Source: Chitinophagaceae bacterium
GTDB lineage: Bacteria > Bacteroidota > Bacteroidia > Chitinophagales > Chitinophagaceae
NCBI GenBank assembly: GCA_025455245.1
Contig: JALOMX010000179.1
Span: 1 to 5,277 of the forward strand
Reading direction: 5' to 3'
DNA: 5,277 nucleotides
This document shows positions 1 to 5,236 of the stretch, piece by piece. Below the pieces are notes generated by a model. The model was given only the letters and a program-made list of their open reading frames with translations, searched no databases and had not been told where the DNA came from. The translations under genes were made by a program, and so were the position numbers. Numbering within the stretch: the first letter of the stretch is position 1; every line of letters begins with the position of its first letter.

Positions 1-2
1 TT

Positions 3-722
3 ATGGATCAGGGAATTATACATTTAGAAAAAATCAGGAAGAGTTATTACATGGGCAGTCAGGCGCTTGAAGTACTTAAAGGGCTTGATCTCGATATTTA
101 TAAAAACGAGTTTGTAGCCCTGATGGGGCCTTCAGGTTCGGGTAAAAGTACCCTGATGAACATTTTGGGGTGCCTTGATTCGCCTACAAGCGGAACCTAT
201 ATCCTGAACGGGCATGATGTAAGCAAAATGCAGGATGAAGACCTTGCCCTGGTCAGGAATAAGGAAATCGGGTTTGTATTTCAGCAATTCAATCTTTTAC
301 CAAGGCTCACGGCGGTGGAAAATGTTGCCTTGCCCCTGATTTACGGAGGGGTAGCCCAAAAGCAACGTACCGAAATGGCGCTGAATGTGCTGGAAAAGGT
401 TGGACTTGGTGAAAGAAGCCACCACAAGCCCAACGAAATGAGCGGAGGACAGATTCAGCGGGTTGCCATTGCCCGTGCCCTGGTGAACAATCCTGCCATT
501 ATTCTGGCCGATGAACCCACAGGAAACCTTGATACCCGTACTTCTTATGAAATCATGCAACTTTTCAGCCAGATACATGCGGGAGGCAATACGGTAGTAC
601 TGGTAACACACGAAGAGGATATAGCCTCCTATGCGCACCGGGTTATCCGCCTGCGGGATGGTATGGTTGAAAGTGATGAAAAACGTGAGCCAAAGATCCA
701 CCTGCGTGAACATTACGTTTAA
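3..722 (+). CDS. ABC transporter ATP-binding protein, MacB/LolD family
   Basis: This is the cytosolic nucleotide-binding subunit of an ABC transporter of the MacB/LolD/FtsE-like group, which powers lipoprotein release, efflux of peptides or drugs, or related envelope transport. All ATPase motifs are present in 239 residues: Walker [10 protein letters not shown] (42-50), Q-loop Gln94 in [10 protein letters not shown], signature MSGGQ (146-150), Walker B IILADE (166-171), D-loop NLDT (175-178) and switch His203. The N-terminal pattern ([18 protein letters not shown]) and the [17 protein letters not shown] segment are closer to MacB-type ATPases than to LolD. The ATG at 3 fits the family's usual N-terminus ([11 protein letters not shown]), but only two bases lie upstream, so an earlier start cannot be excluded. 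A charged tail after residue 222 extends slightly beyond the core fold. The partner permease is not in the window and may lie upstream. The fold is certain; the substrate is unknown. Confidence 0.93.
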   Translation: MDQGIIHLEKIRKSYYMGSQALEVLKGLDLDIYKNEFVALMGPSGSGKSTLMNILGCLDSPTSGTYILNGHDVSKMQDEDLALVRNKEIGFVFQQFNLLPRLTAVENVALPLIYGGVAQKQRTEMALNVLEKVGLGERSHHKPNEMSGGQIQRVAIARALVNNPAIILADEPTGNLDTRTSYEIMQLFSQIHAGGNTVVLVTHEEDIASYAHRVIRLRDGMVESDEKREPKIHLREHYV

Positions 723-733
723 AACTTTTCCTG

Positions 734-756
734 AACCTTTCTCCAAAGGTTTTGTT
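734..756 (+). terminator. Possible weak intrinsic terminator after the MacB-type ATPase gene
   Basis: A perfect 7-bp inverted repeat (AACCTTT 734-740, AAAGGTT 745-751) with a 4-base CTCC loop lies 12 bp after the stop codon. Its arm runs into a short T-rich stretch (TTTTGTT). The stem is AT-rich and the T-run is interrupted, so termination is probably partial. If it works, it would separate the ABC gene from the adenosyltransferase gene 65 bp downstream. Confidence 0.4.
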
Positions 757-787
757 ATCGTCTCAAATTTGCATCGGGGAGTCAAGC

Positions 788-1348
788 ATGGCAATAAAAA
801 TATATACGAAGACGGGCGATAAGGGGAAGACTTCATTAATTGGCGGAACCAAAGTGCTAAAAAGCCATTGGCGAATCAATACCTACGGAACAGTTGATGA
901 ATTAAATTCACATATCGGTCTGTTGAGCGATCATATTCAGTTCAGTGAATGTATTGAGGTTTTGCGGGAGGTACAGGACAGGTTGTTTACCATCGGGTCC
1001 TCTCTCGCCTGCGATCCTGAAAAGGAACCGGGTTTTAAAATACCGGATCTCAGGGAGTCGGATGTTGTTTTTCTGGAAGAAAAAATTGATGAAATGAATG
1101 AAGTCATGCCGCCCATGACATCTTTCGTGTTGCCGGGTGGGCATGTAGCCGTTTCACAGGCGCATGTAGCAAGATGTGTTTGCAGAAGGGCAGAACGCAC
1201 CTGTGTATTTCTGAAAGAACAGGGCGACTTTGTGGATGACCTTGTGATAAAATACCTGAACAGGTTAAGCGATTATCTTTTTGTGCTGTCAAGGTACCTT
1301 TCCCAAAAATTGGGTGTAGCCGAAATCCCCTGGAAACCCCGGGTTTAA
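788..1348 (+). CDS. Cob(I)alamin adenosyltransferase, PduO type
   Basis: This cytosolic enzyme transfers the 5'-deoxyadenosyl group of ATP to cob(I)alamin or a corrinoid precursor, making adenosylcobalamin, the cofactor of methylmalonyl-CoA mutase and similar enzymes. The 186-residue product has the PduO-type motifs in order: the N-terminal ATP-binding segment TKTGDKGKTSL (7-17), YGTVDELNS (33-41), FVLPGG (113-118), the arginine-rich helix ARCVCRRAER (128-137) and LNRLSDYLFVLSRY (157-170). The length is typical of a single-domain PduO/Cob adenosyltransferase. The start is placed at the ATG at 788 because GGGGAG (776-781) sits 6 bases before it and because family members begin with a short lead into K-IYTKTGD. 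An in-frame TTG at 752 would add 12 residues unlike the family. The stop overlaps that of the convergent ABC gene. No other cobalamin gene is in the window, so this is probably a housekeeping or salvage copy. Confidence 0.93.
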   Translation: MAIKIYTKTGDKGKTSLIGGTKVLKSHWRINTYGTVDELNSHIGLLSDHIQFSECIEVLREVQDRLFTIGSSLACDPEKEPGFKIPDLRESDVVFLEEKIDEMNEVMPPMTSFVLPGGHVAVSQAHVARCVCRRAERTCVFLKEQGDFVDDLVIKYLNRLSDYLFVLSRYLSQKLGVAEIPWKPRV

Positions 1349-1998
1349 TGGATAATCAATCCATCTTTCATCGTTAGTTTGCGGTCACAAATCCCGGCCA
1401 ATTCTTCATTGTGGGTAACAATCAGGAAAGTTTGTCCGAACTGGTTGCGCAGGTCGAGGAAAAGTTGTTGCATTTCACGGGCATTATTACTGTCGAGGTT
1501 GCCCGTGGGCTCGTCTGCAAAAACAATATCCGGTTTGTTGATGAGTGCCCTTGCAATAGCCGTTCTCTGTTGCTCCCCTCCGGAGAGTTGTCCCGGTTTT
1601 TTATCGGAAAGGTCCGAAATGGCAAGGACCTTCATTAATGTTAAAGCATCCTGTTTTGCTTTGGTTTTTGAGGTGCCTGCTATCCATGCCGGGATACAGA
1701 TGTTTTCAAGTACCGAAAATTCGGGCAGAAGATGGTGGAACTGAAAAATAAAACCCATATGGCGGTTCCGGAAATCGGCAAGTGCATTTCCTTTTAAGGT
1801 ATGAATGGCTTTTTCCTGTAAAAAAATGGTCCCGCTGTCGGGGGTGTCAAGTGTGCCAAGGATATGGAGCAAGGTGCTTTTTCCGGCCCCGGATGCCCCT
1901 ACAATGCTGACAAGGCTTGCCTTTTCAATCAAAATCTCAACGCCTTTGAGTACTTCTTTCTGACCATATCTTTTATAAATACCTTCCGCTTTCAACAT
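1345..1998 (-). CDS. ABC transporter ATP-binding protein, LolD-like (lipoprotein release)
   Basis: This ATPase subunit of 217 residues most resembles LolD, which energises the LolCDE complex that extracts outer-membrane lipoproteins from the inner membrane. Motifs in order: Walker A GASGAGKST (34-42), Q-loop Gln86 followed by the LolD-like stretch FHHLLPEFSVLENI, signature LSGGEQQR (138-145), Walker B IVFADE (158-163), D-loop NLDS (167-170) and switch His196. The ATG at 1996-1998 is preceded on the minus strand by AAAGGG (2011-2006) at a 7-base spacing, which supports this start. No LolC/LolE-type permease is adjacent; in Bacteroidota the ATPase is often encoded apart from its permease, so this is not evidence of decay. 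The stop codon shares TTAA with that of the plus-strand adenosyltransferase. The sequence differs clearly from the ATPase at 3-722, so the two are not a recent duplication. Assignment to LolD rather than another MacB-like ATPase is probable, not certain. Confidence 0.9.
   Translation of the reverse strand: MLKAEGIYKRYGQKEVLKGVEILIEKASLVSIVGASGAGKSTLLHILGTLDTPDSGTIFLQEKAIHTLKGNALADFRNRHMGFIFQFHHLLPEFSVLENICIPAWIAGTSKTKAKQDALTLMKVLAISDLSDKKPGQLSGGEQQRTAIARALINKPDIVFADEPTGNLDSNNAREMQQLFLDLRNQFGQTFLIVTHNEELAGICDRKLTMKDGLIIH
1348..1364 (+). repeat. Small inverted repeat at the convergent gene junction
   Basis: ATGGAT (1348-1353) and ATCCAT (1359-1364) form a 6-bp dyad with a 5-base loop directly at the plus-strand stop codon, followed by CTTTC. 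It could slow or partly end transcription, but the stem is short, there is no proper T-run, and the bases also encode the last residues of the minus-strand ABC ATPase. Chance is a reasonable explanation. Confidence 0.25.
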
Positions 1999-2093
1999 CT
2001 TAATGCCCTTTGAGGGTGGAAAAATAATGATTTGATTGGTGTAATTTTTAGGGAGCAGGTTGAAGCCAACTATTTTATTGGGCTGTAACGAAC

Positions 2094-2123
2094 ATCCGGT
2101 GATTATTTACCGGATATTGTAAA
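2094..2123. repeat. Two overlapping dyad symmetries in the divergent intergenic region
   Basis: A perfect 7-bp inverted repeat, ATCCGGT (2094-2100) and ACCGGAT (2109-2115) with an 8-base spacer, overlaps a second one, TTTAC (2106-2110) and GTAAA (2119-2123), also with an 8-base spacer. They lie about 100 bp upstream of the LolD-like gene and 70 bp upstream of the DUF2795 promoter's -33 element. No T-run follows, so they do not look like a terminator. They could be an operator, or alternative hairpins in a leader if the LolD-like transcript starts further upstream. The rest of 1999-2190 shows no convincing gene or clear minus-strand promoter. Confidence 0.35.
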
Positions 2124-2195
2124 GGGTTGTAATGTAGTATGAAGCCGCCGATTGACATTTTATTATGCATGCGACCGTGGCAAAATTTTTTACCA

Positions 2196-2226
2196 TTTGG
2201 TTATTTGCTTCATACCCTTACATTTG
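2196..2226 (+). promoter_or_regulatory. Bacteroidota-type promoter of the DUF2795 gene
   Basis: TTTG at 2196-2199 (the -33 element) and TACATTTG at 2219-2226 (the -7 element, consensus TAnnTTTG) are separated by 19 bases, the spacing expected for the Bacteroidota primary sigma factor. Transcription would start near 2230, leaving a leader of roughly 20 bases that contains the Shine-Dalgarno sequence. This position rules out the earlier in-frame ATG at 2139 as the translation start for this transcript. An imperfect 18-bp palindrome (2178-2195, TGG...CCA around A/T runs) abuts the -33 element and could bind a regulator. Confidence 0.75.
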
Positions 2227-2236
2227 CGCAAAATTT

Positions 2237-2244
2237 AGAGGAGG
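2237..2244 (+). promoter_or_regulatory. Strong Shine-Dalgarno sequence of the DUF2795 gene
   Basis: AGAGGAGG at 2237-2244 lies 8 bases before the ATG at 2253. Such a complete anti-16S match is uncommon in Bacteroidota, where most genes lack one, and it fixes 2253 as the start. It suggests high translation of this small protein. Confidence 0.75.
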
Positions 2245-2252
2245 TAGTACCT

Positions 2253-2474
2253 ATGTTTTGGACCCTGGAATTAGCTTCGCATCTTGAAGATGCCCCCTGG
2301 CCGGCCACAAAGGATGAACTGATCGACTATGCAATCCGTTCCGGCGCACCCATAGAAGTGGTGGAAAACCTGCAGGAACTGGAAGAAGACGGAGAGATTT
2401 ATGAGGGTCTTGAGGATATCTGGCCCGATTATCCGAGTCAGGACGATTTCTTTTTTAATGAGGATGAATATTAA
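2253..2474 (+). CDS. DUF2795-type small acidic protein of unknown function
   Basis: The product is 73 residues, strongly acidic and without a signal peptide or membrane segment, so it is probably cytosolic. It begins MFWTLELASHLEDAPWPATK, continues with a DELIDYAIRSGAP-VEN-LQELEEDGE helical segment, and ends in an aromatic and acidic tail (DIWPDYP, then DDFFFNEDEY). I recognise this as the DUF2795 type (ATKDELIDYAIRSGAP core) that is highly conserved in Bacteroidota; its biochemical function is not known to me. The start at 2253 is chosen over the in-frame ATG at 2139 because the upstream 38 codons overlap a good promoter, because AGAGGAGG stands 8 bases before 2253, and because the extra residues do not resemble the family. 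The gene appears monocistronic, with its own promoter and terminator, and it converges on the AraR-like gene. Confidence 0.88.
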   Translation: MFWTLELASHLEDAPWPATKDELIDYAIRSGAPIEVVENLQELEEDGEIYEGLEDIWPDYPSQDDFFFNEDEY

Positions 2475-2497
2475 AACCGGTAATTACGATTTTTTAT

Positions 2498-2526
2498 AAA
2501 GGCTGCTTTCATCAAGCGGCCTTTTT
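2498..2526 (+). terminator. Rho-independent terminator after the DUF2795 gene
   Basis: GGCTGCTT (2501-2508) pairs with AAGCGGCC (2514-2521) through 8 pairs including one G-U, around a 5-base TCATC loop, and is followed by TTTTT (2522-2526). AAA at 2498-2500 can extend the stem into the T-run. The reverse strand reads GCC followed by TTTATAAAAAA, so the hairpin may also weakly end the convergent regulator transcript, whose stop codon (2526-2528) touches the last T. Confidence 0.85.
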
Positions 2527-3230
2527 CATATCAGTTCACCGGGGTTGGGTACAAGGCTGTGTACCTTGTGAAAATTCTTGCGGTAGTGCCTTTTATCCAG
2601 TTTAAAATAAAATGCGCCCTTCTTGGATCCTGCTTTATCTTTCTCCTTTTGTTTCAGCAGCATTCCGGTCGATGTAATTTTCCGCGAAAAATTTCCTTTG
2701 TCAAAAGTTGTTTCAAAAACATCTTCAAAAAGGTTCTGTAAAAGGGGTATGGTAAATCGCTCGGGCAATAGTTCGAACAATAAGGGATGCATGGCTGCGC
2801 GGTAGCGTAACTTTTTTCTTGCCATCGAAACCATTTCAGCATGATCGAAAATGAGATCGGGCATTTCGCTCAGCAGAAACCATTCTGCATGGTATTCATC
2901 GTTGAGTTGTGTTTGGTATCGAAGGATGTCGATCAATGCAAAATAGGAAATCGAAAATGTCCTTTCAATGGGGTCGCGTTCCGGTTTTGAAAATACGTGA
3001 AGCTGCTCAAGATAAACGCCCTCAAGCCCTGTAAGACCTTTAAGGATCCTTGAAGCAGCTTCGTCTGCGCTTTCTTCGGGTTGCACAAAACCTCCCATCA
3101 GGCTCCATTTGCCTTTTTGCGGCTCAAACCCCCTTTTTATCAGCAGTATTTTTAGGTTCTGCCCATCGAAGCCGAAAACAATGCAGTCTACTGCAACCAG
3201 AAAATGTTTTTGATTTTTATATCGTGTCAT
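2526..3230 (-). CDS. araR: AraR-like Nudix/winged-helix transcriptional regulator (NrtR family)
   Basis: This 234-residue cytosolic DNA-binding protein belongs to the NrtR family, in which a Nudix fold acts as ligand sensor and a C-terminal winged helix binds DNA. The Nudix domain covers about residues 8-145, with LKILLIKRGFEPQKGKWSLMGGFVQ (27-50) leading into a Nudix box from Gly47. Where the enzyme consensus is REUxEExGU, this protein has RILKGLTGL (61-69), so the metal-binding glutamates are missing and hydrolase activity is unlikely. The winged helix covers about 147-222, with ERFTIPLLQNLFEDVF, DKGNFSRKI and GSKKGAFYF. Overall it strongly resembles AraR of Bacteroides, a repressor released by L-arabinose, and it is divergent from an arabinofuranosidase gene. 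The start is set at 3230 because homologues begin close to HFLVAVDCIVFGF; the upstream ATG at 3347 would translate through the promoter and operator. No clear Shine-Dalgarno is seen. The ligand is inferred. Confidence 0.88.
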   Translation of the reverse strand: MTRYKNQKHFLVAVDCIVFGFDGQNLKILLIKRGFEPQKGKWSLMGGFVQPEESADEAASRILKGLTGLEGVYLEQLHVFSKPERDPIERTFSISYFALIDILRYQTQLNDEYHAEWFLLSEMPDLIFDHAEMVSMARKKLRYRAAMHPLLFELLPERFTIPLLQNLFEDVFETTFDKGNFSRKITSTGMLLKQKEKDKAGSKKGAFYFKLDKRHYRKNFHKVHSLVPNPGELI

Positions 3231-3248
3231 GACAAGCCAAAATCTGTT

Positions 3249-3279
3249 CAAAAGTAAAGGCCCGGCGCCTGAAAACCAA
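3249..3279 (-). promoter_or_regulatory. Probable promoter of the AraR-like gene
   Basis: Read on the minus strand, TACTTTTG (3256-3249) matches the -7 consensus TAnnTTTG exactly. A weak -33 element, TTGG (3279-3276), is placed 19 bases upstream. Transcription would start near 3245, giving a leader of about 15 bases before the ATG at 3230. The -7 octamer is identical to the one serving the arabinofuranosidase gene on the other strand. Confidence 0.55.
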
Positions 3280-3292
3280 TTTCTCAAAAAAT

Positions 3293-3313
3293 TAATTGTA
3301 TTAAATACAATTA
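3293..3313. promoter_or_regulatory. Probable AraR-type operator: perfect 21-bp palindrome
   Basis: The left arm TAATTGTATT (3293-3302) and right arm AATACAATTA (3304-3313) are exact reverse complements around a central A at 3303. The site lies at about -45 to -25 of the inferred arabinofuranosidase start, covering its expected -33 region, and about 48-68 bp upstream of the regulator's own start. This is the expected place for a repressor of the enzyme gene, and the symmetry suits a dimeric winged-helix protein. Binding by the neighbouring AraR-like protein is inferred; I cannot confirm identity with the published Bacteroides AraR motif from memory. Confidence 0.7.
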
Positions 3314-3326
3314 TAAACTTTTTCCC

Positions 3327-3334
3327 TACTTTTG
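3327..3334 (+). promoter_or_regulatory. -7 promoter element of the arabinofuranosidase gene
   Basis: TACTTTTG fits the Bacteroidota -7 consensus TAnnTTTG exactly. No TTTG -33 element is found at the usual 19-21 base distance; that position falls inside the 21-bp palindrome. Transcription would start near 3338, leaving a leader of about 45 bases, which contains a 10-bp palindrome TAAACGTTTA at 3348-3357. Confidence 0.6.
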
Positions 3335-3382
3335 TTTGAAGGATCAATAAACGTTTACCTAATTGCTTGAAATGGATGCCAT

Positions 3383-4921
3383 ATGAAGATCAGCCACTTT
3401 ATTATTTTTCTTTTTTTAGGTCTTTCCTCTTTCGCACAGCCCCGGGTTGTACTGCATGCCGATTCCGGAAAAACCCGGATCAGCCGGCACATTTACGGCC
3501 ATTTTGCCGAACATCTTGGCAGGTGTATTTACGATGGTATATATGTAGGGGGTGGGAATACGGCAATCCCGAATGTGAACGGGGTGCGTACGGATATCAT
3601 CGAGGCATTAAAAAAACTTAAGGTTCCAAATCTCCGGTGGCCCGGCGGGTGTTTTGCCGATGCTTATCATTGGAAGGACGGAATCGGGCCCAAAAAGGAC
3701 CGGCCATCTATGGTAAACCGTTGGTGGGGTGCCACCGTTGAAGACAACAGCTTCGGGACCCATGAGTTTTTGGGGCTATGTGAGCAGATTGGGGCCGAGG
3801 CTTACCTTGCCGGCAATGTTGGCAGCGGAACAGTACAGGAACTTTCAGACTGGGTTGACTATACCAATATTGAACCCAACAAAGGCCCGATGGGAAAGCT
3901 GAGGGTACAAAATGGCCGCGAAAAGCCATGGAATGTAAGATACTGGGGAGTTGGCAATGAATCGTGGGGATGCGGGGGCAATATGAAGCCGGAATATTAT
4001 GCCATGCAATACCGGCAATACGCCACTTTTATGGCCGATTGGGACAACTCAAAGAAGATTTTCAGGGTTGCTTCGGGTGCCAACGGCGATGACATGAATT
4101 GGACTGAAGTGATGATGCGGGATGTGCCGTTGAATATGATGGAAGGCCTTTCCCTGCATCACTATTCCGTTATCAACTGGTCGGCCAAAGGTTCTGCTAC
4201 TCAGTTTGATGAGGCTACCTATATTAAAACCATGAAGCAGGCCTGGAAAATGGATGATATTGTGACAAGGCATTCTGCCATTATGGATAAATATGACCCG
4301 CGGAAGCGGGTAGCCCTTGTTGTGGATGAGTGGGGGGGCTGGTATGAGGTGGAACCCGGCACCAATCCCGGGCATTTGTATCAGCAAAATACCATGCGGG
4401 ATGCCATGATTGCCGGACTTACCTTAAACATTTTCAACAACCATGCTGACCGGGTACGCATTGCCAATCTTGCGCAAACCGTCAATGTGTTGCAGGCTGT
4501 TATATTAACAGATAAAGAAAAAATGATATTGACGCCTACATATCATGTAATGGAAATGTATAATGTACATCAGGACGCAACCCTGCTTCCTGTTGAGGTT
4601 AATACACCTGATTATGTTTATGGTGACGAAAAAATACCTGCGGTTTCTGTTTCCGCCTCAAAAAATGAAGAAGGGATCACGCATATTTCCCTTGTGAATG
4701 TGGATGCATCCAAAAAACATGACATAACGATTGATATAAAGGGTGCTTCCTTCAAAAGTATTTCCGGCAGGATATTAAGTTCCAATAAATTGCAGGATTA
4801 CAATTCATTTACCAATCCTGATAAAATCAAACCTTCTTCATTTTCGGGGGCAAGTTTGTCGGGGAATATGCTGAAAGTTACGGTGCCTCCTTTTTCGGTG
4901 GTAGTTCTTGCTTTAAAATAA
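3383..4921 (+). CDS. Secreted alpha-L-arabinofuranosidase, glycoside hydrolase family 51
   Basis: This enzyme removes terminal alpha-L-arabinofuranosyl residues from arabinan, arabinoxylan or their oligosaccharides by a retaining mechanism. The 512-residue product starts with a signal peptide (MKISHFIIFLFLGLSSFA, likely cut before Gln19), with no lipobox cysteine, so it should act in the periplasm or outside. The GH51 TIM barrel follows, with RISRHIYGHFAEHLG (32-46) and LRWPGGCFADAYHWKDGIGP (84-103). The acid/base is Glu193 in GVGNESWGCGG and the nucleophile Glu316 in VVDEWGGWYE. NIFNNHADRVRIANLAQTVN (349-368) is also family-typical. The C-terminal part, about 395-512, is the beta-sandwich domain ending in PPFSVVVLALK. 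Length and catalytic residues are intact. The ATG at 3383 has no strong Shine-Dalgarno, but no other in-frame start gives a signal peptide. Regulation through the upstream palindrome is likely. Preference among arabinose-containing polymers cannot be read from the sequence. Confidence 0.95.
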   Translation: MKISHFIIFLFLGLSSFAQPRVVLHADSGKTRISRHIYGHFAEHLGRCIYDGIYVGGGNTAIPNVNGVRTDIIEALKKLKVPNLRWPGGCFADAYHWKDGIGPKKDRPSMVNRWWGATVEDNSFGTHEFLGLCEQIGAEAYLAGNVGSGTVQELSDWVDYTNIEPNKGPMGKLRVQNGREKPWNVRYWGVGNESWGCGGNMKPEYYAMQYRQYATFMADWDNSKKIFRVASGANGDDMNWTEVMMRDVPLNMMEGLSLHHYSVINWSAKGSATQFDEATYIKTMKQAWKMDDIVTRHSAIMDKYDPRKRVALVVDEWGGWYEVEPGTNPGHLYQQNTMRDAMIAGLTLNIFNNHADRVRIANLAQTVNVLQAVILTDKEKMILTPTYHVMEMYNVHQDATLLPVEVNTPDYVYGDEKIPAVSVSASKNEEGITHISLVNVDASKKHDITIDIKGASFKSISGRILSSNKLQDYNSFTNPDKIKPSSFSGASLSGNMLKVTVPPFSVVVLALK

Positions 4922-5236
4922 ATAATAATCTTAAAGAAATGAAGGATAGATTTAGCTGTTATGTTAAAGGAAATGGTACTATCAATCCGGACTTCCTTAA
5001 ATTGTTATTAGAATTCAGGTAAAAAAATGATAAGGATTGATCATATGACCGGGCATACTTTTATTGCATTATGTTTTCTGGCTTCTGATCATTTGTATAT
5101 GAAATGTTTTGTCATGTTCTGTCATATAAATCCTGGTGGATCCACAGGAAAATCATTAACGGATAATCCTGAACTTTTTAAAGAACAGGACTTTTCAGAT
5201 AAGTACCGGTTTGCAATGTAAAATCAAAATTGAAAT
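4922..5236. other. Intergenic stretch without a convincing gene
   Basis: The 315 bases after the arabinofuranosidase gene are AT-rich. They contain no strong terminator and no full TAnnTTTG promoter; the nearest is TACTTTTA on the plus strand at about 5057. A 64-codon open frame at 5027-5221 has only a weak AGG (5017-5019) before it. Its second half, ending in DNPELFKEQDFSDKYRFAM, looks protein-like, while the first half does not resemble any family I know. An imperfect inverted repeat (TCCTG...CAGGA, 5131-5149) lies inside. A decayed gene end or an untranslated leader of the next gene are both possible. Confidence 0.4.

Noticed and set aside
764..771. CAAATTTG as a -7 promoter element for the adenosyltransferase
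   Set aside because: It misses the T of TAnnTTTG and the only nearby upstream TTTG (751-754) is 9 bases away, too close for a -33 element.
752..787. TTG start for the adenosyltransferase
   Set aside because: The ATG at 788 has GGGGAG at 6-base spacing and matches the family's N-terminus; the upstream residues would overlap the possible terminator arm.
297..836. 179-codon minus-strand frame opposite the first ABC ATPase
   Set aside because: It lies antisense to a well-supported gene, shows no recognisable domain, and would also run across the intergenic hairpin.
2019..2026. TATTTTTC (minus strand) as a -7 element for the LolD-like gene
   Set aside because: It matches seven of eight consensus positions but lacks a -33 TTTG at suitable distance, so the evidence is too weak to list.
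2139..2252. N-terminal extension of the DUF2795 gene from an in-frame ATG at 2139
   Set aside because: The extension covers a promoter with correct spacing and the ribosome-binding site, and its residues do not resemble the family; the start at 2253 is much better supported.
3231..3347. Longer regulator reading frame starting at 3347
   Set aside because: The extra 39 residues would be translated from the operator and promoter region and do not fit the NrtR/AraR N-terminus, which begins shortly before the HFLVAVDCIVFGF strand.
3367..3621. 84-codon plus-strand frame over the start of the arabinofuranosidase gene
   Set aside because: It is a shadow in another frame of the GH51 gene, with no family resemblance.
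4049..4387. 112-codon minus-strand frame inside the GH51 gene
   Set aside because: It is antisense to conserved catalytic-domain coding sequence and has no recognisable motif.
4939..5022. 27-codon frame just after the GH51 gene
   Set aside because: It is too short, without a clear ribosome-binding site or recognisable product.
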